From Uloborus plumipes (Eukaryota > Arthropoda > Arachnida > Araneae > Uloboridae), in assembly GCA_038373865.1 (NCBI GenBank), contig JAXGGA010001625.1, forward strand, positions 62,001 to 126,000: DNA of 64,000 bases. Direction: 5' to 3'. The notes under the pieces were generated by a model that had not been told where the DNA came from, searched no databases, and saw nothing but the letters and a program-made list of their open reading frames with translations. The position numbers and the translations under genes are program-made. The first letter of the stretch is position 1. Every line of letters begins with the position of its first letter. Below, piece by piece: positions 13,526 through 24,479 of the stretch.

Positions 13526-13860
13526 TATTATGTTTGTAATTACACTCAGAACATTGAAAATGCAATTTTTACTGTTACGGACTCTACATTGAATTTTTCT
13601 TTAAATCTGGCTTAAACCGATTTTTAAGCCAAAACTGGTACTTGAGACAGACCAAGTAAAGGCTCACCTCTAATATAGTTAACAATTTTAATCAAAAAAA
13701 AAACATTCTATAAAAAACTACGGATTATGAATGATGACTATAGAGTCCGTAACAATAATTGGAATAAAAGCTAAGTTTTCCAAGAAACATTCAATGTAGA
13801 GTCCCGTAACAGTAAAAATTGCATTTTCAATGTTCTGAGTGCAATTACAAACATAATATA
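13526..13860. repeat. Inverted repeat, about 75-bp arms, 180-bp interior
   Basis: The left arm 13526-13602 and right arm 13785-13860 are reverse complements over about 75 bp with a few mismatches (shared GTTCTGAGTG/CACTCAGAAC and CAATGTAGAGTC/GACTCTACATTG). The phrase GTTACGGAC or its complement appears four times between 13574 and 13960. This could be a foldback or MITE-type element, but I find no clean ends or target duplication. Confidence 0.65.
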
Positions 13861-13960
13861 AAGTGAACTATGAAAACAATATGATATTCATATACTACAG
13901 AATGTACTTTTTCAATATATATAAAAAATTTTAAATTTTAAAAAGTTTTGTTACGGACAC

Positions 13961-14589
13961 CCCTATGTCACAAATACCGTGAAATGCCCCTTATATAAAA
14001 ACAACGACCTGACTTTATGCTTTGGTTTTTCAAAATGAAAAGCACCGCATGCGTTTGTAAAAATGAAAGTTTGAGAAAAAAAATATGCTAAAGCTTCAGA
14101 ATGCAAACTACCTTTCTAAAAACATATTCGGACATAGATCAGAAGCATGCACGCTGAAAGAAAAGAAAAGAAAAAAATCGTCGCTTGTGCTCGCACTTAA
14201 ATAAACTAATATTCAAAAATGTGTTTCATAAGTTTAAATTACTATTGACGTAATAAAACATTCTTGAAAAGTAGAACATACTAATTGCATACATTTTTTT
14301 GCCGCGAGGAAACTGCCTGCTGCTTTCAAACCGTAACCACGGCGGAAAAATCTGGAAATAAACTAACACTTCTGATTTTTTAATTACTCCTCAAAAGCAT
14401 TAAAAAAAATAAACTAAAGCACACATTATGAAAAAAAAGAAAATAAAAAAGCTTTACAAAACGCATCTGTGGTTCAAGCAAAAAAAAAAAAAAAAAAACA
14501 ATCAAAAGAAACACTCTCCCTTTTCAAATTTCTGAACAACCAGTTCGCAAATACAAAGAGAAATACGCGAAAGAAAGAACGGCGTTAAA
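13961..14589. other. AT-rich DNA with poly(A) tract
   Basis: AT-rich DNA including an A18 tract near 14481. No gene or mobile element recognised. Confidence 0.35.
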
Positions 14590-15015
14590 AATCGAGTAAA
14601 AATGAACGCCGTGATTTATTCTAGAGCGGTAATTAGCAGCCATTAAGCGTGCGGCTCATTTGATGAGTGATTAAAAGGCCACAAAGGGGAATTAAAAGCG
14701 ACGAAGAACATGTTTACACCGTCGCCTTAAAAACCCCACCCGATGCATTAAGTACTTTTAATTAGAAACCTTAATGAACGTTCTCTTTCCTCCCTCCCCC
14801 CTCTTTCTCTCCCTCTTTTTTATTTTTTTCCGTTTCACCCCTTTTGCTCGCAGTATATTTTTTCCCCTCCGTTTCATTGTTTTTAGTAGTGTTTTAAAAG
14901 AGAGCTTAATGAGCAAGAACTTAAAACACTCTGCTGGCTTCGTTTAAGGAAATTAATTACTTTTAATTATCGACTGTGAGCACCTGTTGGAATGAAGCCG
15001 TCGGGCAGTTGGTTT
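14590..15015. promoter_or_regulatory. Homeodomain-site-rich island, candidate enhancer
   Basis: GC-richer complex sequence with repeated homeodomain cores: TAATTAG at 14630, TTTTAATTAG around 14757, TTAATGA at about 14771, and TTAATTAC/TTTAATTAT at 14953-14970, plus CACCTG (E-box) at 14981. Such clusters are typical of developmental enhancers. No coding frame. Function is inferred; conservation with related genomes would test it. Confidence 0.4.
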
Positions 15016-15350
15016 GGTTTGCTGACAATTCCGTAGGAGAGATTTTTCGTGTACTTTTTCTTGATGTTTAAATTCAATACTAGATGTTTTTTGCTTCAAG
15101 GAGGAAGAGTAGTGTAATTTAATTACTATTTTTAATTGTTTGCATTGAGCTTATTTAAATTTTTATTTATATGATAAATGAGCTTGATTATTGTTAATTT
15201 AAATAGTACGAATTATTTTTAAAAGTTTAGAAATAGATATAATGCGGAATCAGGAAATAAAACAGTAAAGCTTTTCTCGTTCACATAAAATTGTCACGAC
15301 TAAGTATTTAATTGTTTCTTAATGCATTCCAGTGCTGAAATATTTTCAAC
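15016..15350. other. AT-rich spacer
   Basis: AT-rich, no feature recognised. Confidence 0.35.
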
Positions 15351-15355
15351 TTTAC

Positions 15356-15361
15356 CCCCCC

Positions 15362-15412
<51 letters not shown>
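15356..15412. repeat. Poly(C) plus (TA)n microsatellite
   Basis: A C9 run followed by about 23 TA dinucleotides. The short ORF with alternating Tyr-Ile across it is a product of the repeat. Confidence 0.95.
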
Positions 15413-15414
<2 letters not shown>

Positions 15415-15800
15415 GTATGTGAGTGTGTGTGGAATTCATAATTTTTCTAACTCAATCAATTTACTTAAAAAAATATATACGTTAATTGCTACATCTCTTA
15501 GGAATAAGTTATTAATGACTTCGTTATAATTTTGTTCGTTATTTTTCATAACTTTTTTTCTCTATAATTTTTTATGAACACAGAAAACAGAAATATTTTA
15601 AATCAGGGCCATGTACGTTTATACTATTTCCTAATGAGCTGTTATGTAAACTCTTGTATTATTATGCATATCATTTTGCAGAAAAACTTTTTTATAAATG
15701 CGTAAAACTAGGTGTACTATTAATATTCATTTCATTGTACTCTTCCTACAGTGCATGCACAAATTTTAGTTTTCGTTAATGGCTATTTCTTTGGTTTCTT
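15413..15800. other. AT-rich spacer
   Basis: AT-rich, no feature recognised. Confidence 0.35.
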
Positions 15801-16090
15801 ATCTTTGATAGCATTGTTGAGGCAGAATCCCGTCTGTCGCACTGAATTTCGACCCTGTTCTAAGCGACTTTGCGTGCTGCAGATATCAGAATTTAAAAGT
15901 ACAGATCCGACGCCATGAATTATGCCCGAAATTTGTCTGAATTTTTATTCCGCACGACTTTCATTATCGTTGCAAGGACATAAAGGTGGAGGTTTGTAAA
16001 CATGAGCGAAATTTCTCTCGCAATGGAACCGAAACGGAAATATAAATTCTGCGCTGAAAAATAAGGCCCAGCGTTAAGCGACAAATAATA
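15800..16090. promoter_or_regulatory. Complex GC-richer island, candidate regulatory element
   Basis: Single-copy-looking sequence of mixed composition, including CTTTCATTATCGTTGC and ATTTATCAGCTTATTTATTC (homeodomain/GATA-like TTATCAG), standing out from the AT-rich flanks. No ORF. Proposed as a conserved non-coding element; evidence is compositional only. Confidence 0.3.
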
Positions 16091-16379
16091 TATTTATCAG
16101 CTTATTTATTCATTTTCAAGTCTTTGTAATATAACTAGCAGTTTCAATATCACACAAGCCTTTTTTTTTTCAACCTCCTGCTGGGAGAAATAATGGAATA
16201 AAAGTTTCCGAATACAAAACTACGTACAGAAGAAAGCGGAAAAAAATAATAATAAATAACCCAAAGAGACACAAAAGAATGGGAAAGAACTAAATAAAGA
16301 AGAAATGGCGGAATAAAAAGCAAAAAGCCGTCTTTTCAAAAGCGATTCCTTCCAAAAACGTCATTTACTAGACTTTGTA

Positions 16380-16547
16380 GTTTACAGTTTTACATAATTA
16401 TTAGACGAAAGAGGACTATGATGCCACCGCTGCGAGAGTAATTTTCTTTCATTTATGCACGGCGGCGTACCTGTTCCAAATTCCATTAGCAGATTCCAAA
16501 GGAAACAATAGCTCGGAAATCCTTTGCACCAAAACAGAATGAACGAA

Positions 16548-16580
<33 letters not shown>

Positions 16581-17165
16581 GCAAAAGATATTCGAAGGGA
16601 AAAAATGACGCGCTTCTCATATGCATTGAAAAGGATCTTGCGCTCAAATCCGTCGCTTATTAATGATGACAAGTTGCAAACGAGCTTACCGTGCAGCGTT
16701 TTTCGTTTATTTATATTTTTTTTTCCCTCCACTTTCTAATTTCACTACCTTTTCCTTGTAAAGCCCCGCCGTTTTCCGGTAATTATTTAGCAGGAATAAT
16801 TTCAGATAACGATGACGTGCAAAAAACCTTATCGTTTCTGACGTCGGGATTAAAACAAAACGAAAAGGGAGAAGAAGAAAAAAAAGAGAAGAAGAAAAGA
16901 AATAATATTTTTTAAGGGAAGAATTGAAAAAAAAAATGCACTCTCTCTCTCCATGGGGACAAATGTCGTTATCGCTTTTATGCGGCGCTCTTGTTTTTTA
17001 ATCATTAGAGTCTGAAAGTAATGCATTAAAGGCGAACTGTTGAAATACTGAGTGTTGCGTGCCTGCCATTTGAGTTCACGAATCGGAATGCTAAATTTGG
17101 AAGTGATTTTATTTGCGAGAATGGAAAGTAAAAGAATCGCTATTTCCATAAACGTGTTTAACATT
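16380..17165. promoter_or_regulatory. Mixed-composition island, candidate regulatory element
   Basis: A stretch of complex sequence interrupted by an (AAT)10 microsatellite at 16550-16579 and by purine runs near 16860-16930. Contains CATTAATAAGC-type homeodomain cores on the minus strand near 16660 and TTAATCATTAG at 17000-17010. ORFs on both strands overlap each other and none looks like a known protein. Confidence 0.25.
16550..16579. repeat. (AAT)10 microsatellite
   Basis: Ten uninterrupted AAT/ATA trinucleotides. Confidence 0.95.
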
Positions 17166-17760
17166 TATATCGTCGTGTGATTCTTTTAAAATATACTAAT
17201 CTTTATTTAATATTTTATTTTTGGAATTGGGAAGCAGTGCGTAGCAATTAGCAATGCGTATTAAATGCAAATGATTCAGAATTATAACAAGACTTGACTG
17301 TGAGGAGGTCGCAAATAAAATTGTTCTTTACAAACCTATAAAGAACGTTAGATTTATATATTTTTTTCCGTTTACAACCTATTAGTTTAATCCAAGAAGA
17401 AAAACTTTAAAGTTTGTTTTTAGGGTATAAGAATGTTCCAGCAGGGGGGGGGGGGGCTGAACCCCTTAATTTCAATCATGTAACCAATCTTGCGATTGTA
17501 AGTTTCATACAGCGTGGGCGGACGAAAAAGCTATTTTAAATTGTCAGCAACTCTCTTAATAATTAGCTAATTTCATTGCAACAAGTTTAGAGCCTTAAAT
17601 TTGCATATATGCAAGTGCATTTCGTACGAATTTTTATAACCTCCGCGATACCAAACTGTGATTGTGTTGTGCAAGTAACCTAAGTAGCGCAAATAACGTT
17701 TTAAAGCGTTTGTCACAGCGTTAACAACCATTGTACAACGTTTATAAAACGCAGCGTGCT
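17166..17760. other. AT-rich DNA with G12 tract
   Basis: AT-rich DNA with a G12 run at about 17444-17456. The 17680-17760 segment repeats the word AACGTTTTAAAGCG/AACGTTTATAAAACG loosely. No gene recognised. Confidence 0.35.
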
Positions 17761-17879
17761 ACTTTGAAATGCTGTGAAATATTAGGAAGGACATTGCGGT
17801 AGCAATCTTCTAGTGCATCTAAAGTTTTTGGTTCAATTGACGTCCATGACAGACATAACGAAAATTTTTGAAGACTCTG

Positions 17880-18140
17880 GATGGATCACAATGGTCTACA
17901 TGAATAGCTAGTGAAGAGTCCTGATCTCACACCTAGTGACTTTTTCTGATGCTGTTCTTCTCCGAACACGACGAAAATCACAAACACAAACAAAACGTCT
18001 TGGATGCATCGGAACAACGCATCCGCAGTGTCTTCAATGATGTATCACAACAGTACCAGCGCAACACAATTACAGCTATACCTCGTAAGTTACATACACT
18101 CATGCAAAAAGTTCATGACATTGTGGTGGAAAAGATATAT
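17880..18140 (+). pseudogene. Decayed Tc1/mariner-type transposase, C-terminal fragment
   Basis: Reading from 17880 the conceptual product contains Trp-Met-Asp-His-Asn-Gly-Leu-His, a stop, then Lys-Ser-Pro-Asp-Leu-Thr-Pro-Ser-Asp-Phe-Phe and another stop at 17949. The SPDLxPSDFF block is the signature around the second catalytic Asp of mariner-like DDE/D transposases. In the same frame after the stop (from 17949) come the residues RIRSVFNDVSQQ and IPRKLHTLMQKV, matching the usual layout of an arginine/hydrophobic helical C-terminal tail (R-I-R, then N-x-x-x-x-x-P-R-x-L). At least two in-frame stops make it non-functional. I did not find intact terminal inverted repeats. It is part of a dead DNA transposon; the family within Tc1/mariner is uncertain. 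Confidence 0.6.
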
Positions 18141-20035
18141 TATGGTAGAACTTATACTCTAATAAGACGGAAAGTGAAAAAAAAAATTCTGTGTGATACT
18201 TTACTCAGAAGAACAATATTTCAAAACCTTAACTAAGATAGTTAAGAGTGAATATTTACTATTGTCTACTCTTTACACTGGAATAAATATAAGACAAAAA
18301 AAGCATTGAAAATTCATTGCAAATTTGAGCATAATTTAAGTGAAAGTTATTCAAGACATTCTGCCCTATTTGCTTTATGAAAGATAAAAAAACACATTAT
18401 CGACCAACATTGACAAGTTTTTGTATTTTGAAGAACAAAATGAAAATTGATCCTCGAAATCGAAAAACACAACTCATTGTTTGAAGTAAATTTCTTAAAA
18501 CAAAGCTGGTTCAGTTGCAATCAGTCCTCCTTGTTTCGAACCAAATTAAACAGAGAAGGCAATGATGAAAATTTTTTTTATCATGACCAAACATGGATTC
18601 TGAAAGCAATCTTCATATTCGGGGCGGTTTTAGCATCAGGGTAATGGCTTTCTACTGAATTAAGAGAGGCGCGAATGTTAAATCCTTAACGAGATAGAAT
18701 GAGGGGGTAGGGCTAGTAATAGTGTTAGCGTTCCTCACTATTTTGGGGGATAATCTCATCTTAGATGCTGGAATCCTGTCACCTAGAAAATTGGGACTCC
18801 CCAAATCAAAAAGAAAACAAAATGATCGTAGGATAAGGAGGAGAGAGAAAAAAAAAAAAAAACAGAATTATAAGAGGGAAAAAAATGAAAGCAGCCTTTT
18901 CTTAATTGTTTGCCGAGATGAAAGGCATTTATCAATAATCAAAAAAGACAGACTTGAAATCCTATTAGTAAGGATTTTATCAATTTATACAAGCGCGAAA
19001 CAAAAAATATATTGCTCTTAAAAATTCAGATATGTAATGAGCATTCATATTTTAGCTTAAAAACATCTATGATGTTTTTCAGGCTTTGAGTCCTACGATT
19101 TTTTTAAACCGATTTTAAGTGAAAGGAGATCATAAGTTCTTAGTAGTTGTTAAATATATTTTCTTCTTTGAAAAATGCCACCAACCGGATTTTTTTCGAC
19201 TCATAGTGAGCTCAGAAAATACTTTGCAAATCATTTTTGTAGTAATTCAAATAAAGAGCTAAGATGAGAGAAAAGTTACTATTTATCACTTATTTTTCAT
19301 AGAGTTATAATATCATCTGAAAAGCAAAGAGTAAAGGAAAAAAATAAGAAAAAAAGAACTTTTACCAATATTAACATATACTTCATTACTCTCTGTTTTC
19401 TTTTAGCTAGTTGTAGAGAGATTATGTTAATGTTTAAATATTTTGGAAGTGTGTTGAAGCAGTAGTGAAATACCCGGAACAGTGGAGTAGCAGTATGAAT
19501 ACTTAGTATTCATATATTTTAAATTTCGCCTATCAAACAAAATGTATTTTACTTTTAATAGTAGCTTCATCCCACATTCACTCACACATGTGCTCAAAAC
19601 ATCATTTCATTGCTTTTTTCAAAAATTTATTATCCGTTCAGTGGGAAAAAGAAAAAAAGACGATACGGAATCAGAATATCTGAAGACAAGTTTTATAGCA
19701 TATTATTTTTTTAAAATTATTTTTAGAGACTTTTGCAACGTTTAGTATTGTGAAACAGCGTATGTGTACATGTGTGGCGAACTTTTTTTTAAAATGCCAT
19801 TTCAGGAGGAAAAAAAACGGGTTTGAAATAGCCAGCACCAGTCTAACGAATTCAACTGATCTTGAATATTCCAATTGCTATTCCTAAAGAGTTTAAGCAA
19901 CTTTATTCAATGCAATAAAGATTTTAATTCCTAATGATACAAAAAAGCTCACATATCGGATCAAGGAATATATTTTAGAAGATAAGTATATGCTCCTAAA
20001 TATACAATTATGTGATTCGAAGAAACATATGACTT
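18141..20035. other. AT-rich intergenic DNA
   Basis: AT-rich DNA with runs of A and purine tracts (18845-18895). Several 60-100-codon ORFs lie here but have biased, lysine/phenylalanine-rich composition with no recognisable domain. Nothing else supported. Confidence 0.35.
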
Positions 20036-20039
20036 CAAT

Positions 20040-20250
20040 GTACAGTAAAATACAACGTTAAAGAACGAACGAATAAGCAGGGATACTGCAGACACGTGTT
20101 TCGGCTCAAAAACAGCTTTTGTCGGATGTCTGTGCATCCATAAGCTCACAATTTTCCTGCATTGAAAAAGGCGTTAGTTGTAACGCCGAAACACGTGTCT
20201 GCAGTGTCCGTGCGAATTTGTGCTTCTTTAACGTTGCATTTTACTGAACA
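20040..20250. repeat. Foldback repeat with hammerhead-like arms (copy A)
   Basis: Arms 20040-20106 and 20184-20250 are imperfect reverse complements around a centre near 20145. Each arm ends with GCCGAAACACGTGTCTGCAG. On the plus strand at 20161-20200 the order is TTGAAAAA, a GGCGTT/AACGCC stem, GAAAC, palindromic ACACGTGT and then C. This resembles a type I hammerhead ribozyme: stem II, the GAAA box, a very short stem III and a GUC cleavage site. The first core box is not canonical CUGANGA. Related copies lie at 43940-44305, 27505-27560 and 44580-44640. Confidence 0.6.
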
Positions 20251-20276
20251 TAAAATTGCACAAAAGTATTTATATA

Positions 20277-20836
20277 CAGTGAACTCTTACTTATACACCG
20301 CCTCATTTATGCGCCCTTTTCACTTATACGACGATTTTCAGTGGTCCCAGCACATTCCATAGTAAAATATTGATAATTTCATTCGTTCATGCGTCGCTCT
20401 AAAGTATAAATATTTCACTTATGCGATGAATTTTTCGAAAAATGTAAACAATTTAATTAATTTTCTTGAAAAATGAGCATGTTTTTTCCCTTTCCTCTTA
20501 AATCCTTCTCTTTTATTCCTCACGGAAGGCATTTTTTCCGCATGAACTAGCGTTCGGAGAGAGACAATTATCTATTATGGATCGTTTTAAAAGGACCAGC
20601 TTGTGATTAGGTATGCTACAATTTTTGTTTTCTCCTTATCATTGCAATTAGGTTTCAGTAGTTGCCAAACCGTTGTAATATGACCATTTTCAATAAAAAC
20701 ATTCTTATTCATGCTCTCATTAGAACTTATGTTGCATTTTAGACTTTTAAATAGAGTTGTTCACTTATGCGTCTCTCTCACTTATGCGCCTTTTTCTGTT
20801 GGTCCCTTTGGCCGGCGCATAAGTGAGAGTTCACTG
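20277..20836. mobile_element. Pogo/Tigger-like MITE, 560 bp, TA target duplication
   Basis: Terminal inverted repeats of about 28 bp begin CAGTGAACTCTTACTTATAC on the left and CAGTGAACTCTCACTTATGC on the right, flanked by TA (20275-20276 and 20837-20838). CAGTG ends with TA duplications are typical of the pogo/Tigger branch of Tc1/mariner. Subterminal CACTTATGCG words are repeated several times inside (20330, 20422, 20760-20790). No transposase ORF survives, so it would have to be mobilised in trans. Confidence 0.85.
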
Positions 20837-20839
20837 TAC

Positions 20840-20990
20840 TTCATATGACTTCAAGTTAAAATCTAAATCCTATTTGGAGCCAATCTCAACTCAACTTCTC
20901 AAACAGCGCTTGAATTTTCAATATTTTTATCAGTCAAGAGTCAACAAACTCCTCATAAAGTAAACCAACAGCCCTTTAAAAGAAAAGTAA
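20840..20990. other. Short spacer
   Basis: No feature recognised. Confidence 0.3.
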
Positions 20991-20994
20991 GCAT

Positions 20995-21255
20995 TTGGCT
21001 AAGACTTCTTCCCGATGTTAGTGGCCAAGTGACAGTCGGCAATAGAATTTGCAGAAGGGAAGGCCACTGGTTGAGCAGGCCAAACAAAACTGCGGACAAC
21101 CATTCTCGGGGGATCGGAGAGGAGAAACCCTGTTTCCATGGCGACTGCATCTTACACTTGATCAAGGAACAAGCGGAATCGTTTCATGTCTGGACAGTCT
21201 TTTTTCTCCTTCCCTTGCTTAGATACTCATGCGCTCTTTTGCTCCGAATCTCTCG
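20995..21255. promoter_or_regulatory. GC-richer island with RFX-type X-box
   Basis: Complex, GC-richer sequence in AT-rich surroundings. GTTTCCATGGCGAC at 21132-21145 fits the RFX X-box consensus RYYNYY-N(1-3)-RRNRAC, a site commonly found upstream of ciliary genes. No downstream ORF with ciliary identity is seen within a few kb, so the X-box may be fortuitous or act at a distance. ORFs on both strands overlap and appear non-coding. Confidence 0.3.
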
Positions 21256-22330
21256 AGAGGATGTTGGTGGTCTTCAAAAAGGAACAAAAAAAAAAAAAAA
21301 AAAACAGTGCCGTATGTTTGTAATGTTGTATGTAGCTCAAACAGAATGCCGGCTAAGTATGTTTGACATATTAAACCATATCTTCGGAGCAAATAATTAA
21401 TAAATAGTTGAGAAGTTTCATAGCTCTTTCCTTAAATAGATTTATCATGATGTTTTTTAAAGATTTCCTATGGCAGGTCAAATTCCAAGGGAACGTACAG
21501 AAGAAAATGAAATAAATAAATAAATAAATAAATAACGGAAACAAGATATATAGAAGAAGAAAAATATGTTGTTGACAAACGCCAAGCTTTCTCAACTTTT
21601 ATATGCCATCAACTCTCTAGCTTTCCAATATTTTTGACTCATACTATTAAAAGACTGCCCATATAAAGTATGTCCCCTTTTTTCACACATTTGACTCCCT
21701 TCCCCTTTGTCTTGAAGAGTCACACTCAACCTAAACCGCTCCCTTATTAACATGTAAATATTTACAAACACATTGTTATAAAACTGGGTGAAATCACACT
21801 TTTTGAAACCCCCTCCGCCCCTCTTGTCACAAGTAGTCACAATTTCACACCTGTATCAAAACGTGATAACATTTGTGAACGACCTCTAAAACCAATTAGT
21901 GCAACCTTCCTGTCCAGATGATTAGTATTAAAGCTTTTCAAGTATCACATAAAATACACAATAGAGAATATCGTACTTTAAAACAATGCAAGTAAGCAGG
22001 CAAGCGTCAAAAAGTTCAAAAGCAGCAACTATTGAAGATCTGGGAAGGTCAAAGACCTGACCATTGTCATGATGGAGTTAACTCCAATTTTTGCTCTCAG
22101 CAGCAAGAGCAAAGTTTTCCCTTTTAAACGTTTTAATTTTAATTTCAACAAGCGTTTTAATTGAGTGAAGAAACAATGGCCTGCAGAGCTTCATTCCTTT
22201 CTTGGTAAGAATAGAAGAAATGGAATAACCTATATTATTACCCTAAAAGTTCAAGGCATGCCAATTGTATAATGTCAAAAAGCTGCTGGGCAGTGATATA
22301 CAAGGTAGAGTTGGGTAGAATTCGTGAACT
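21256..22330. other. AT-rich DNA with poly(A) and AAAT microsatellite
   Basis: Contains A18 near 21287 and an (AAAT)n run at about 21508-21535. The 21600-21850 stretch is pyrimidine-rich on one strand. No gene or mobile element supported. Confidence 0.35.
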
Positions 22331-22570
22331 CCGTAATGATGCAGAAAGAATAGGCTGGAGTTTTGTTGATACCGAGCCGATCGAGGTGTTTACCAAACAG
22401 TCATGCCTCATCAGGACATAAGTTACAGAGGTGGATAGGGTATGATTCTTGGGTTCTGCAGTGAAGGAGAAAAGGCAGATTGAAGTTTTATATAGCTTCC
22501 AAGTCTATGGGGGTGTTAACCAAGCAGTCATGATCATCAGAAGACGGTACAGGGCAACAACTTCACGACA
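22330..22570. repeat. Diverged internal duplication around CAGTCATG...CATCAG
   Basis: GGTGTTTACCAAACAGTCATGCCTCATCAG near 22385-22414 and GGTGTTAACCAAGCAGTCATGATCATCAG near 22511-22540 are diverged copies about 126 bp apart, each preceded by AGTTTTNTATA-type text. The class of repeat is not recognised. Confidence 0.4.
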
Positions 22571-24291
22571 TGGACTGTTGGGGATATTCAAATTTAATCA
22601 GTCCCCAACCTCCCCCCGCCGGAAAAACACAAATGTTCAGCAATAAAATACAGTTTAAGTATGTTTAATGACGTAGTAAATTAGCTTCGAGGAGAGTTTA
22701 CGGAATTACTTTTGTCCAACTTCCTCTTATTTTGATGACAAGCAGACATTTTTCTAGAAATTATTCATTTTAAATAACCAGCACTTGGTTTGTACAGAAG
22801 ATCCAGAGGACTAAGCTCCTGCACTCTGTTTTAAATGCGTGCAAATTTTCACATTTCAGGGGTGATTTAGGGCGCACACACACACACATTTAAGCATTAA
22901 AATAATTTGTGGGGCTATAGAGTCTCACGCCTATATGGTAGAAATTAGGCTTTGTGCATAAGTATTAAGTTTAAACTCAGTTTTCAGACTGAAATTAGTG
23001 TTTTTCTCTAAATGATGCTTTAAAGGTTTATTACATTTAATAATTTTTATAAATTGATCACCTTTTTTCGAAAAAAAAATAAAGAAAAGTAACTAAACGT
23101 TAAACGTAGAGACAGAGATACATTTTGAAACTTATGAGGCAGCATAATTTTATTGGATGTTTCAATGCAAAAGTAACAGCATCCAATATGCTGAGGAAAT
23201 GTTGAATATAGTTTTTAAAAAAAGGGAATTTGAGATTTTTGTATGAAATTTCATGATGAAACATTTTTTCCTTAAGAAATTCCGGCACGCGTAATTTGGA
23301 AGCGATTACTTCTTGATGAGTTTTTAAGTATGCTCCGGAACACGTGTTCTTCAAAGTCACATAAGTTGCTCGAAACCACCTTTAATATTTTCGGAGCATT
23401 AAACTTAGCCGAATTTCCGGAACAATTGCGCATTCGCTACGCAGAAAACACGGAATTGATATCAAAATATCAGTTTATTGCATCAGACATATTTAATCAA
23501 TCTTTCTTCCGAAGAGAAAAAAAGTTGCCATCATGACAAGCAGATGGCGGCACCTTCACTAATTTAGAAAGATTCGGGGAAATGAAGATCAAGACATTAA
23601 ATGAACTCCGATTTTTCTCTCCAGCGGATTTTCGCTCCTGGAGAAATTCAAGAATTGAAGCTACACGAAATACGATGACATTTGGTTAAGCACAAACTGG
23701 CGTATTTTCAACACAAGATGTTGTATATAAAAAACACTGAACGCGACAGTAAGACTGTTTTAAAAATTCTTAAATTGTAAAAAAAAAAAAAAAAACACTT
23801 GAACAGACTAAAAATTTGAGTGAAAAGGAATTTAAATGCATTGATGGAAAATGAAACGCGAGTCAAGAGAGTATTTTTTTTAAAAAGTCATTGAGCATTT
23901 CAAACACCCCCCGAACAAGTTAATCAAATTTTCAATCCTCAAAAAATATATTTTGGTTTCAGAGGTTTTTTTTCTTTTCTTTTTTTTAAATTCTGACGTT
24001 TTTTTAAGAGAATTTTTAAAGGGCTTAATCTCTTCTCAAAGATGGGGTTATAATTTTTTGAGAACAATTTTAAGCAATGCAAGCTGCTGAGCGAAACTAT
24101 TCAAAGTATCAAATCTCCAAAAATGAGAAATTCGTAAAATTATGAAAAAGAAGTAAACGGGTCATTTCAAACTCGAAACGAGTTTTAAACAAAAGTTCTG
24201 TTTCAAACAAACAGTGCAGCAACATCAGCGTACGGTTGCTTTAAGAAATTGAAGAAGCATGTAGTCAATTTTCTATCGCATTTTGGACAAT
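22571..24291. other. AT-rich intergenic DNA
   Basis: AT-rich DNA with a (CA)7 run at about 22876 and an A17 tract near 23780. The 23260-23600 stretch is slightly more complex but shows no motif or coding signature I can support. Confidence 0.35.
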
Positions 24292-24299
24292 ATGAGGTA

Positions 24300-24470
24300 C
24301 AGGCCCGTAATTTAGGGGGGAGCAGGGGGGTCATTTGCCCCCCCCCCTGACTTTGAGAAATCAATGTATGTACACATAAGTGGGCGTAGTTTTTGTTGTT
24401 TTCTGGTGAAATTGTATTGTGTTTTTACTCTTTGCCCCCCCCCCCTGGAAAAACTTCAATGACGTCCCTG
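24300..24470. mobile_element. hAT-type MITE, 171 bp, 8-bp target duplication
   Basis: Flanked by a perfect 8-bp direct repeat ATGAGGTA (24292-24299 and 24471-24478). Ends are CAGGCCCGTAATTTAGGGGG and, reversed, CAGGGACGTCATTGAAG, which agree at CAGGnnCGTnATT. Long C/G tracts lie near each end (24337-24347 and 24435-24445). The 8-bp duplication and short CAGG ends are diagnostic of the hAT superfamily. It has no coding capacity. Confidence 0.85.
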
Positions 24471-24479
24471 ATGAGGTAC

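Noticed and set aside
19961..20362. Two opposite-strand ORFs that share the peptide PKHVSAVS
   Set aside because: The shared peptide is the translation of the two arms of the foldback at 20040-20250, not homologous proteins.
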